Positions 23,947 through 31,026 of a DNA stretch of 34,853 bases are shown one piece after another (the stretch's first letter is position 1; each line of letters opens with the position of its first letter). The stretch covers positions 1 to 34,853 of the IMG/VR virus record IMGVR_UViG_3300047189_000043; one strand, given 5' to 3'. The translations under genes were made by a program, and so were the position numbers. The notes under the pieces were generated by a model, which was not told the origin of the DNA, did no database searches, and saw nothing but the letters and a program-made list of their open reading frames with translations. The DNA is from a virus.

Positions 23947-24258
23947 ATGATAAATTATAGAGGTGTAGAGATTTTTCATATTGATTGCAAAAATTTAAAC
24001 GAGCAAGATTTTATCAATAAAGTTAGAGTGATGGCAAAATTGGCAAATGGTCATAAAGATAGTAGTTTGTTAGGTTTAGCAGATTACAATGGGGTAAATC
24101 TAACTGATAAAATTAAAGAATTTTTAGATTCTGCTGAGATAGCGGAAAGTTTGAAAAAATATAAGAAATTTGCCATCATCGGTTTATCTACTCTTCAACG
24201 AATAGCGTTAAAATTTTTCAATTATGCTCTCAAATTATTGCGTATGACACGGTGTTAG
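23947..24258 (+). CDS. STAS/SpoIIAA-like protein with probable frameshift near the C-terminus
   Basis: 103 aa as read. MINYRGVEIFHIDCKNL, LLGLADYNGV and KKFAIIGLSTLQRIALK follow the pattern of small STAS-like proteins (YKGKEI..D; K.kAVVGltGl.ki). After codon 88 the frame ends in an unlike tail (LRMTRC). Shifting -1 at AAAATTTTT (24210-24218) gives QLCSQIIAYDTVLVP, ending at TAG 24285-24287, which restores the expected 'iiayDT' strand. Either a recent frameshift, an assembly error or slippage. Role unknown. Confidence 0.5.
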   Translation: MINYRGVEIFHIDCKNLNEQDFINKVRVMAKLANGHKDSSLLGLADYNGVNLTDKIKEFLDSAEIAESLKKYKKFAIIGLSTLQRIALKFFNYALKLLRMTRC

Positions 24259-24339
24259 TGCCAGTTATTTATAATGAAAATAAATAGCAAATATATTGAA
24301 AATAATTGCCGAATCAAATAACAATTAAAACATAAAACG

Positions 24340-24543
24340 ATGAAAACTTACAAAAACGTAACCGGAATTAACAGAGAAGATTTAAGCGCAAGTGCATTAT
24401 TAGAAGCTGTAAAAGAACAATTAGAACAATCTTACCCAAATTTAGGTGGCGAAAGTTTAACAATAGTAGCCGATTTAATGGTAAGATACGATGAAGATGT
24501 AACTGAATCGAATGGTCAATTTTCTTGTTATTCTGCCGAATAA
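24340..24543 (+). CDS. Hypothetical small protein, 67 aa
   Basis: ATG 24340 (MKTYKNVTGINREDLSA). The product is acidic and helical, with an Asp/Glu-rich end and one Cys. Its TAA overlaps the next ATG (TAATG). The family is not recognised. Confidence 0.6.
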   Translation: MKTYKNVTGINREDLSASALLEAVKEQLEQSYPNLGGESLTIVADLMVRYDEDVTESNGQFSCYSAE

Positions 24544-24707
24544 TGAAAAGACAAACCATAATAGTAATAATTACCCCGGGTAAAGAACCAGAGACCTGGG
24601 GTAATTTTAAAAAGGCTTGCGAGGCAAAGGGATGGCATAATATTCGCGACAAAGAAATTATGGCATTTGAAAGTGAAATCGAAGCAAAAGAATGGTTAAT
24701 TTCATAA
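24543..24707 (+). CDS. Hypothetical small protein, 54 aa
   Basis: ATG 24543 overlaps the previous stop; an upstream in-frame TTG (24525) would give a longer but less likely form. MKRQTIIVIITPGKEPETW is followed by FKKACEAKGWHNIRDKEI and ends EAKEWLIS: a strand-helix-strand-helix fold of ~54 residues. The family is not recognised. Confidence 0.6.
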   Translation: MKRQTIIVIITPGKEPETWGNFKKACEAKGWHNIRDKEIMAFESEIEAKEWLIS

Positions 24708-24786
24708 AGTTTTAAAGGTCTAAAGTCCTTGAAAATTCTGGGATAGCAGGGCATCTGCCCTGTAAACAAACTAAAACTTGACAAAA
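24708..24786 (+). promoter_or_regulatory. Leader C: hairpin plus shared ACTTGACA motif
   Basis: CAGGGCA (24747-24753) pairs with TGCCCTG (24756-24762) over a 2-nt centre, followed by TAAACAAACTAAAACTTGACA before ATG 24787. The last part matches the end of leaders A and B and of the 23021 leader. The complementary TGTCAAGT segment of A and B is absent. Confidence 0.45.
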
Positions 24787-24948
24787 ATGAAAGCAAATTA
24801 CACAATTAAACTTCTTGAAAATGAAATTAATATCATTCAAAAATGTTTGAATGAATGGCCTAAAAATGAATATTTAGAAGCGTTTAAAGAACGTGATAAG
24901 AGATTGAATGAATTGAAAAAATGTAAAGAAATTATTGAAAATTATTAA
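24787..24948 (+). CDS. Small helical protein, 53 aa
   Basis: ATG 24787, MKANYTIKLLENEINIIQK onward. Entirely charged helix/coiled coil with two Cys, ending IIENY. It follows leader C. No family. Confidence 0.55.
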   Translation: MKANYTIKLLENEINIIQKCLNEWPKNEYLEAFKERDKRLNELKKCKEIIENY

Positions 24949-24964
24949 TTTAAAATTTGATATT

Positions 24965-25240
24965 ATGAAAAAGATTATGATTTTAGCATTGTGCATATTA
25001 TTATATGCATGTGCAATTAAACCTGTTTGTCATCTTGATAACCAGGTGGTAAAAATTACCGGTTATCACAAATCAACTAAAACAGTTGAGTGTGAAAACT
25101 TATCAAGGACTTGTTTCGCCTCTTTTACCTGCAATCAAAAAGTACAAATCGGTGATACGGTAAAAGTTGAGGTAGTAAATTACGGTTCGGTGGCAGGCAA
25201 TAGGTTACCAGTATGTACTATAAAAAAATTAACTAAATAA
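24965..25240 (+). CDS. Small lipoprotein, 91 aa
   Basis: ATG 24965 begins MKKIMILALCILLYAC, a lipobox (LLYAC) with Cys16 as lipidation site. The upstream TTG at 24935 would hide it. The mature part is beta-type with further Cys residues (VECENLSRTC, FTCNQKVQIGDTVKVEV), like a small OB-like domain. Candidates are superinfection exclusion or an outer-membrane spanin-like function; nothing decides. Confidence 0.6.
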   Translation: MKKIMILALCILLYACAIKPVCHLDNQVVKITGYHKSTKTVECENLSRTCFASFTCNQKVQIGDTVKVEVVNYGSVAGNRLPVCTIKKLTK

Positions 25241-25248
25241 AAAAAATC

Positions 25249-25443
25249 ATGAATGCTTACGAAAAGGCCCAGGCTAAAAAAGATGAAATAAAATATAATG
25301 CTTTGATTGATAAGTACTCAATGTATATTGAGTACTTAGATAATGCATTAAAAGTTGCTAATCAAAATATTAGTAGTGCCGAAAAAATATTAAGTGATTT
25401 AAAAAGTTCAATAAATATGTTGTCTAACATAGAAAAAAATTAG
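25249..25443 (+). CDS. Small coiled-coil protein, 64 aa
   Basis: ATG 25249. Highly helical and charged, with a heptad-like pattern throughout (IDKYSMYIEYLDNALKVANQ), no Cys or Trp. It resembles the next small protein in character, and they may pair. Function unknown. Confidence 0.55.
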   Translation: MNAYEKAQAKKDEIKYNALIDKYSMYIEYLDNALKVANQNISSAEKILSDLKSSINMLSNIEKN

Positions 25444-25463
25444 GAATACATTTTTGGTTAATA

Positions 25464-25471
25464 TAGTTTTG
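25464..25471 (+). promoter_or_regulatory. Possible -7 box
   Basis: TAGTTTTG fits TAnnTTTG and lies 13 nt before ATG 25485. No acceptable TTTG is found ~20 nt upstream, so it may be chance in A/T-rich DNA. Confidence 0.25.
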
Positions 25472-25484
25472 AAAAACTAAAATA

Positions 25485-25685
25485 ATGGATGAACCATATT
25501 ATTTAAGGGAATCTCGAAGATTAAAAGAACGAAAGGTATTAGAAAAAAATATCGAAACCATTCAGAAGATTATTGCCAGTAAAGAGAATAAAATAAATAA
25601 ATTAATAAATGATATTTCATCTTCTAAAATTGACCTCGAAGAAAGTCTCAATAAACTAAAAACATTAAACCAAAATGACAATTAA
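25485..25685 (+). CDS. Small coiled-coil protein, 66 aa
   Basis: ATG 25485, MDEPYYLRESRRLKERK onward. Long charged helix with heptads (IETIQKIIASKENKINKLI). It overlaps the next gene by 11 nt. No family. Confidence 0.55.
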   Translation: MDEPYYLRESRRLKERKVLEKNIETIQKIIASKENKINKLINDISSSKIDLEESLNKLKTLNQNDN

Positions 25686-25947
25686 AAAGACAACATATTC
25701 ACTCTATTTTTATGTCCTTTTTTTGGTATTTTTTATTTTACTTTTAATAATTGTATCTGCAAAAATTGATATGATTAATAAAAAAATTGATTTAATGCAG
25801 CAAACCCGCGTAATTATACCTATTGAAGATTTAAAATTACTCTCAAGAAACCTGTATCTAAAAGGATTTAATGACTGGGGCAATATGAAAACACCTGCTC
25901 AGGTAGATTCTTTAACAGAAAAATTAATCAAAAAATTAAACCAATGA
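25675..25947 (+). CDS. Membrane-anchored small protein, 90 aa
   Basis: One strong membrane segment (~8-28: YSLYFYVLFLVFFILLLIIV) is followed by a short helix and a soluble C-terminal part. It overlaps neighbours at both ends. Possibly a membrane partner of the neighbouring coiled-coil proteins. Confidence 0.55.
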   Translation: MTIKKTTYSLYFYVLFLVFFILLLIIVSAKIDMINKKIDLMQQTRVIIPIEDLKLLSRNLYLKGFNDWGNMKTPAQVDSLTEKLIKKLNQ

Positions 25948-26084
25948 AAACATTACTTGAAATATTAGCTTATGCTATTTTAATTATTCCAACAAGTCTT
26001 GTTATTATTTTGGCTATCAGGGCAGCCATAAGGAACGCAAAATATTTGAAAACAAAACAATTTAGAATGTATGATAGAAACTGA
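25944..26084 (+). CDS. Tiny membrane protein, 46 aa
   Basis: ATG 25944 overlaps the previous TGA. The membrane segment is ILAYAILIIPTSLVIILAI, then a basic tail (RAAIRNAKYLKTKQFRMYD). It overlaps the next ORF by 14 nt. Chain overlap with both neighbours supports expression. Confidence 0.5.
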   Translation: MKTLLEILAYAILIIPTSLVIILAIRAAIRNAKYLKTKQFRMYDRN

Positions 26085-26178
26085 CAATATACAATTATTA
26101 AAATTTACAGGTATTTTAATAATCTGCATACTATTTATGGTTTATATTTTTTGGAACGATCCTAAAGATTATGACTAA
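26071..26178 (+). CDS. Tiny membrane protein, 35 aa
   Basis: ATG 26071, MIETDNIQLLKF then membrane segment TGILIICILFMVYIFW and acidic tail NDPKDYD. It overlaps neighbours by 14 and 8 nt. The topology mirrors that of the previous gene, so the two may act as a pair. Confidence 0.5.
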   Translation: MIETDNIQLLKFTGILIICILFMVYIFWNDPKDYD

Positions 26179-26353
26179 AATAAACTCAATTGATTTACCC
26201 GGAGAGGAAAAAGGTTTTATTGCTGCCGGATGTCCTGTTTGTGGTTTGCCTATTGAATCTTTTTTTGACTGGGAAACAATGGAAAATAAATTAAGATGCA
26301 CACATCCTTTTTTAAATCATATAATTGAAAATGGGCAAAGAATTAACAACTGA
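26171..26353 (+). CDS. Small Cys-motif protein, 60 aa
   Basis: ATG 26171. AAGCPVCGLPIES carries a CxxC, with a further Cys and His near CTHPFLNHI, so a single zinc-ribbon-like site is possible. Overlaps the next start. Confidence 0.55.
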   Translation: MTKINSIDLPGEEKGFIAAGCPVCGLPIESFFDWETMENKLRCTHPFLNHIIENGQRINN

Positions 26354-26528
26354 AAAAAAACTCAGAATTACTATTGAGGCGCTAAAACAATGTGCTAACC
26401 TATCCGGAGAGTATGACAATAAATTTATACAACCTAAAAATTGCATTGAAAATGTAAGTCGGTTAGCGAAAATAGCCCTTACAAAAATTGGAGTGGACTT
26501 TACTAATGTAAAAATAGATCAGTCATAA
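26331..26528 (+). CDS. Hypothetical small protein, 65 aa
   Basis: ATG 26331 (MGKELTTEKKLRITIEAL) is chosen over TTG 26325. Helical, with three Cys. It overlaps the previous gene by 23 nt and ends 18 nt before the recombination cassette. The family is not recognised. Confidence 0.55.
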   Translation: MGKELTTEKKLRITIEALKQCANLSGEYDNKFIQPKNCIENVSRLAKIALTKIGVDFTNVKIDQS

Positions 26529-26546
26529 ACAATTTAAAAATACAAA

Positions 26547-27455
26547 ATGGAAAATCAAATTCAAATTATTTCTTCAGAAGCCATAGAGGCAATAAATAGA
26601 GCCGAGGTAGACGTTCAAATTACTACGGCTAAAAAATATCCGCGTGAATTACGGAAAGTACTAACGCAAATAGAAACACTAGCCACTTTAGACACCGAAA
26701 CAGCGGAGGATTGTTTTTATGCTTTAAAAAGAGGCAAGGGTGACGATGCTAAAATTATCGAAGGATTATCAGTAAGGTTTGCTGAGATTATTGCAAATGC
26801 TTGGGGAAATCTCAGAATAGCAACAAGAATTATCGGCAATGATGGCAAAATGATAACCGCCCAGGGGGTCTGTCATGATCTCGAATCTAATGTCGCAACC
26901 TCTGTTGAGGTGCGTCGTAGGATTACGGATAAATATGGTAAAACTTATTCGGATGATATGCAGGTGGTAACCGGTAATGCCGCAAGTGCTATTGCTTACA
27001 GAAATGCTGTTTTAAAAGTAATTCCTAAGGCTATAACTAAAAGCATAGTTGAACAAACAAAACAAGTGGCAATGGGTAAGGCTTTGGATATTGAAACAAG
27101 TCGTAATAATGCCTTGGCTAATTTTAAAAAGATTGGCGTGTCCGATGTTCAGATTTGCGAATATCTTGAGGTTAAATCAATATCAGAAATCGACAAAGAA
27201 CATCTTTTTACACTTAAAGGGCTTTGGAATGCAATCAAGGAAGGTTCCACAACAGTAAAAGAAACATTTATTCAAAAGGGTGTTGAAAAAACCGAATTAG
27301 ACCTATTCAGAGAAAAAATAATCACATCATTGGATACTTACCAAGGATTGGATAAAGATCAAATAAAATCTGAATGCATTAAAGCCCAAAATGACGGAAA
27401 GTTTGATCTTGAGTTTGCTAAATTACAGGCCAAAAAAATTGGGATTGAATTATGA
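26547..27455 (+). CDS. Phage recombination protein, probable single-strand annealing type
   Basis: 302 aa. The N-terminal half carries RELRKVLTQIETLATLDTE, GKGDDAKIIEGLSVRFAEIIAN and QGVCHDLESNVATSVEVRR, a pattern I associate with a conserved phage protein family found beside YqaJ exonucleases. NAASAIAYRNAVLKVIPKA resembles the RecT/Erf-type hydrophobic core. The C-terminal third is helical. The role would be annealing of single strands left by the nuclease. The exact family is not certain. Confidence 0.6.
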   Translation: MENQIQIISSEAIEAINRAEVDVQITTAKKYPRELRKVLTQIETLATLDTETAEDCFYALKRGKGDDAKIIEGLSVRFAEIIANAWGNLRIATRIIGNDGKMITAQGVCHDLESNVATSVEVRRRITDKYGKTYSDDMQVVTGNAASAIAYRNAVLKVIPKAITKSIVEQTKQVAMGKALDIETSRNNALANFKKIGVSDVQICEYLEVKSISEIDKEHLFTLKGLWNAIKEGSTTVKETFIQKGVEKTELDLFREKIITSLDTYQGLDKDQIKSECIKAQNDGKFDLEFAKLQAKKIGIEL

Positions 27456-28042
27456 CCTATCATGACGTTTCACAAAATACAGATCACTGGTTAGATTTAC
27501 GTAAAGGACATTTTACAGCCTCTTCCGCTACAGATTTATTTTTGAAACCTGAAACGGCTGGTTATCGTAAATGCATCGCACGGGTACTTTATGAAAAAAA
27601 AACCGGGGCTTTATTACCTGAAGAAAGATATAATAATAAAGCAATGGAAAACGGCCACGAGCGGGAAATATTTGCTAAAGAACAATATGAATTGAAAACA
27701 TTCTCAAAGGTTTACAACGGTGGGTTTTGTGAATTGAACGAATGGATAGGATGCTCCCCTGATGGTTTAGTTGGAGAAAATGGCCTTATTCAAATAAAGT
27801 GTCCTGATTTTTCAACTATTGTTGAATACAAACGAACCGGCAAACTTCCTTTGAATTATTCCAGGCAAATGCAATTTGAATTATTAGTAACAGGCCGGGA
27901 ATGGAATGATTTTTATGTTTACTATCCTTTAATCGAACCTTTTATAATTCGAGTAGATAGAGATGGAAATATTATAAAAGAGATTGAAGAAAAACTAAAA
28001 AATGCTATTTATGAAGTTCAGGAATTTTTAAAAATAATTTAA
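27452..28042 (+). CDS. YqaJ/lambda-exonuclease-like nuclease
   Basis: 196 aa. WLDLRKGHFTASSATDLF at the start, AMENGHEREIFAKEQYE (Glu70 area), CSPDGLVGENG (Asp104) and QMQFELLVTGREWNDFYVYYP follow the YqaJ viral recombinase pattern. The usual catalytic 'ExK' in the LIEIKCP strand reads LIQIKCP here (Gln114, Lys116). The enzyme normally resects double-strand ends 5'-3'. ATG 27452 overlaps the previous gene by 4 nt, matching an exonuclease-annealing pair. Confidence 0.85.
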   Translation: MTYHDVSQNTDHWLDLRKGHFTASSATDLFLKPETAGYRKCIARVLYEKKTGALLPEERYNNKAMENGHEREIFAKEQYELKTFSKVYNGGFCELNEWIGCSPDGLVGENGLIQIKCPDFSTIVEYKRTGKLPLNYSRQMQFELLVTGREWNDFYVYYPLIEPFIIRVDRDGNIIKEIEEKLKNAIYEVQEFLKII

Positions 28043-28051
28043 ACTAATATT

Positions 28052-29410
28052 ATGAAAATTAAATCATTAACAATTAAAAATATCGGTATAATTCCCGATC
28101 AAATAATCGAGATAAATAAGCCCCTTACACTTTTTTATGGTGACATAAAGCAAGGTAAAACAACTATACTCAATTGCGTCCGCTGGTGTTTTGGCGGTTC
28201 ATTTCCGAAAGATATAATCCGACATGGAGAATCAGAAGGATTAATCACATTATTGCTTGACAACGGGTCTATTTCGCGTTCTTTTTACGTTAACAAGGAA
28301 GGTGAAACAGTTTCCCGGCCCCAGACTATTATCATCAACAATCAGTCAAAACAGGTCAAAGATTTGAAAATGTTCTTAAATCCATTTCTTTTGAAACAAT
28401 CATACTTGGAAGATTTAAAAGACAATGAGCGTCCTAAATATATCCTTGAATTGTTTGACATTGATACTACTGAAATCGACAATAAAATTCTGACAAAAGA
28501 AACTGAAGCCAGTAATTTAAGGGCAAAGATAAAAGGATACGGCGAAATAAACTCAATTCCAGTTGAAAAGCCTGATTTTGAAATTTTGGAGGCTGAAAAA
28601 AAGAAAATACAAAATAGTATTGATGAGCAGAAAAGTTCGGTTGCTGCAACAAACAGTGAATTGAAATCAAAATGGAATGCCGAAAAACAAAAAGCTTTAG
28701 AAGAAATTATTAAATTCAATAATGAGCAAAAAAATCTTTCAAAAACGATTGAAAACGCCAATACATTATTGGGTATTATCACCAAAAGCGTTTTAGGAAC
28801 TATCCTGGAAAAATGTTTTGATGTAGATTGCGCAAAAAGAACTATTGAAGCATTGCCGAAGCCTGTCGAAGAAAAACTTTTGATTGTCAATATCCCGGAG
28901 CCTACTTACGCAGTTGTCGATACTTGTATATTAACCGAGATCGACCAAAAAATTAACGAAGCTAAAATTCAACAAGTTAAATATGAATCCTATCTAAAGG
29001 ATAAGACTAGGCAAGATGCCAAAGCAAAAGACCAATCCGATTTAAAAAATCTGGAATTAAGTATCAAAGAACTACGACAACAAAAATTATTAAAATTGTC
29101 CGAAATAAACGGCAAAATTGAGGGACTTGAAGCTAATGAAAAAGGATTGTTCTTTGAGAATACTTCATTTGATATGCTTTCAACTTCTCAGATCATGAAC
29201 CTTAGCAGCCAGTTATCATCATTCTACCCGGAAGGTTTCGGGATTGAACTTATAGATCATGGTGAATCGCTCGGTAAGTCTATTTTTGAGTTTGTAAAAC
29301 GTGCTGAAAAAGAAGAAAAAACAATTCTTGCTACAATCGTGGGTGAAAAACCTGCTATAGTTCCTGAAAACATTGGTGTGTTCGTGATTGAAAATGGGAA
29401 ATTAATGTAA
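28052..29410 (+). CDS. SMC/RecF-like AAA ATPase
   Basis: 452 aa. Walker A is YGDIKQGKTT (G30-T37). A long coiled coil (~150-230 and ~300-350) is flanked by the N- and C-terminal ATPase lobes. ELIDHGESLG near the C-terminus is the Walker B-like strand. The build is that of short RecF/RecN/SbcC-like phage ATPases. It follows the nuclease and likely works with it in DNA repair or recombination. No zinc hook CxxC is present in the coiled coil. Confidence 0.8.
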   Translation: MKIKSLTIKNIGIIPDQIIEINKPLTLFYGDIKQGKTTILNCVRWCFGGSFPKDIIRHGESEGLITLLLDNGSISRSFYVNKEGETVSRPQTIIINNQSKQVKDLKMFLNPFLLKQSYLEDLKDNERPKYILELFDIDTTEIDNKILTKETEASNLRAKIKGYGEINSIPVEKPDFEILEAEKKKIQNSIDEQKSSVAATNSELKSKWNAEKQKALEEIIKFNNEQKNLSKTIENANTLLGIITKSVLGTILEKCFDVDCAKRTIEALPKPVEEKLLIVNIPEPTYAVVDTCILTEIDQKINEAKIQQVKYESYLKDKTRQDAKAKDQSDLKNLELSIKELRQQKLLKLSEINGKIEGLEANEKGLFFENTSFDMLSTSQIMNLSSQLSSFYPEGFGIELIDHGESLGKSIFEFVKRAEKEEKTILATIVGEKPAIVPENIGVFVIENGKLM

Positions 29411-29455
29411 ATGAAATACGCTGAAAAAATAACTATTAAAGACGATCAAATATGA
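29411..29455 (+). CDS. Possible micro-ORF, 14 aa
   Basis: ATG 29411 follows the ATPase stop (TAAATG) and its TGA overlaps the next ATG (ATGA). The product MKYAEKITIKDDQI may only serve to pass ribosomes on. Confidence 0.25.
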   Translation: MKYAEKITIKDDQI

Positions 29456-29811
29456 TTATCATACCTGCATTACTTGAAACTATCAGCACCTTAAAAGACG
29501 GAACAATTAAACTCGTTTTTGAAACTCAGGAATTAAAACCTTCCGACGTTGGAATAATATTTAGTTACCGTAAAGGATTAGGGTATTTAGCTTTCAAACC
29601 TGAAACTTTTAATGAAGATCAAATTAAAATGATCGAAGGGTTAAAAGTTGAGGATTTTGAACATGAGAAATCTGATTCAAAAAGAATGAGAAATGTCTTA
29701 TTTCGTCTTTGGCAGATAAATAAGGCTGGGTATGATGACTTTAACTTATATTACAAATATAGGATGAATGATCTCATCGAGATGCTTAAAACTGAATTCC
29801 CGGCACAGTAA
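29452..29811 (+). CDS. Conserved-type phage protein, 119 aa
   Basis: MIIIPALLETISTLKDGTIKLVFETQELKPS opens a mixed strand/helix fold. The C-terminal half is helical (MRNVLFRLWQINKAGYDDF). It looks like a common protein of phage replication/recombination cassettes of unknown function. Confidence 0.6.
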   Translation: MIIIPALLETISTLKDGTIKLVFETQELKPSDVGIIFSYRKGLGYLAFKPETFNEDQIKMIEGLKVEDFEHEKSDSKRMRNVLFRLWQINKAGYDDFNLYYKYRMNDLIEMLKTEFPAQ

Positions 29812-29833
29812 TATTTACTTAATTTTTTATAAA

Positions 29834-30226
29834 ATGTCAAAAACAAAAAATGTTGATTTAAAAAACTCATGCGACAAGGTCGAAGAGTTTACCTATCTGA
29901 AACAATTTACCGAAAGTGAATTGTCGGATTTCAAAACAGATTTGTCTACTATCATGATTAAGGCGGACAAGATCGAAACCAGGTTTAAGACTATCAAAGA
30001 TGAATTTAAGGCAGAACTTGACCCTTTGAAAAAAGAAGTTAAAGAACTCTTAACATTCATCCGGGACAAAGCGCGCTCTATTACTGAGGAGTGTTACATA
30101 ATGTACGATGGAGAGTACGCTGTTTACTTCAATGCAGACGGGGACGAAGTTTACAGGCGTCCACGTACTGAGGCTGAATTACAAAAAACAATCTTCATGG
30201 CTCAAAGAGAGGGCACTAATAACTAA
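29834..30226 (+). CDS. Hypothetical phage protein, 130 aa
   Basis: ATG 29834 (MSKTKNVDLKNSCDK) is preferred to an upstream in-frame ATG at 29768, which lies in the previous gene. Long helices (~35-85) precede a small beta end (YDGEYAVYFNADGDEVYRRP). No catalytic motif. Probably a helper of the recombination cassette. Confidence 0.6.
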   Translation: MSKTKNVDLKNSCDKVEEFTYLKQFTESELSDFKTDLSTIMIKADKIETRFKTIKDEFKAELDPLKKEVKELLTFIRDKARSITEECYIMYDGEYAVYFNADGDEVYRRPRTEAELQKTIFMAQREGTNN

Positions 30227-30232
30227 AAAATT

Positions 30233-30940
30233 ATGGAAGAACTAAAAGTAACTGTTGAAAGCGGAGTGAAAGAACTCGAAATTAGAACCGGCGATGCTGG
30301 AAGGATAATCGAATCCAAAGCAGTTAATATTGTTGGAATAATCAATACGCCTTTGGAATATTTAAAAGTTAGAAAACAGCATATTGATTTTGCAATTGCC
30401 AATATTCAAGTTCATCGTGAAGGATTATCTATAATTATTTCTTTGGATGAAAATTTGGATATTGAAAGTAAAATTTCTGGAATATTGTCTTTAACTCAAG
30501 AGTTTAAAAACTTTGGAATTAATTCCGGTAAAGGGTGGGTTCCGAGGGAACTTGCTGAATTTATTAAAATGAACCGGGTATGTTTTGAAAGTAAGGATAC
30601 AGCAAATAAACTTTGTGCCATTCTTTCTGATGTAAAAATTAGAATTGATAAAGTAGTAGAAGATCAAAAAGGGCAACAAGGAAAGATAAGGCAACTCAAA
30701 GAACAAACCTTGAAAGAATGTAATATACCTGAAAACTTAACCCTTGAAATGCCAATTTTTAAAGGTGCAAAAAAATCAACATTCCTGGTTGAAATTTGGA
30801 TTAACCCTGATGATTTATCCGTAAAACTTATTTCGCCTGATGCTGCAGATATTATTCGGCAGGTACGAGATGAGGAAATAGATTCAGTAATTACTCAGAT
30901 TCGTGAAATTTGCCCAGAATTGGCAATATTGGAAATTTAG
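30233..30940 (+). CDS. Hypothetical phage protein, 235 aa
   Basis: Begins MEELKVTVESGVKELEIRTG. An alpha/beta N-terminal part (~1-100) precedes a charged helix (~140-165) and a C-terminal beta/helix part. No motif that I recognise. Last gene of the operon: element T2 follows its stop at the same spacing as T1 after the endolysin. Confidence 0.6.
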   Translation: MEELKVTVESGVKELEIRTGDAGRIIESKAVNIVGIINTPLEYLKVRKQHIDFAIANIQVHREGLSIIISLDENLDIESKISGILSLTQEFKNFGINSGKGWVPRELAEFIKMNRVCFESKDTANKLCAILSDVKIRIDKVVEDQKGQQGKIRQLKEQTLKECNIPENLTLEMPIFKGAKKSTFLVEIWINPDDLSVKLISPDAADIIRQVRDEEIDSVITQIREICPELAILEI

Positions 30941-31010
30941 GTTTCATTGATAGTTTGGATTTGTTGGTTAGTGTAATTAACCGGTCAACCGTGAGGCGTG
31001 CCGGTTATTT
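30941..31010 (+). terminator. Terminator-like element T2
   Basis: TAACCGG (30978-30984) pairs with CCGGTTA (31001-31007), followed by a poor T-run. The upstream TGATAG and GTTGGTTAGT (30963-30972) match element T1, and GTTGGTTAGT starts 23 nt after the stop codon in both. Termination here may be partial, since the boxA-like site follows at once. Confidence 0.55.
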
Positions 31011-31014
31011 TAAA

Positions 31015-31026
31015 GTTCTTTGAAAA
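31015..31026 (+). promoter_or_regulatory. boxA-like element
   Basis: GTTCTTTGAAAA resembles boxA and the element at 22871-22881. Position directly after the hairpin of T2 suits antitermination or readthrough into the replication genes. Confidence 0.35.

Noticed and set aside
24368-24805. 145-aa open frame on the - strand
   Set aside because: It lies across three + strand genes and leader C, with no promoter or motif.
28342-28890. 182-aa open frame on the - strand
   Set aside because: Shadow of the SMC-like ATPase coiled coil; Phe/Ser-rich composition typical of antisense of Lys/Glu codons.
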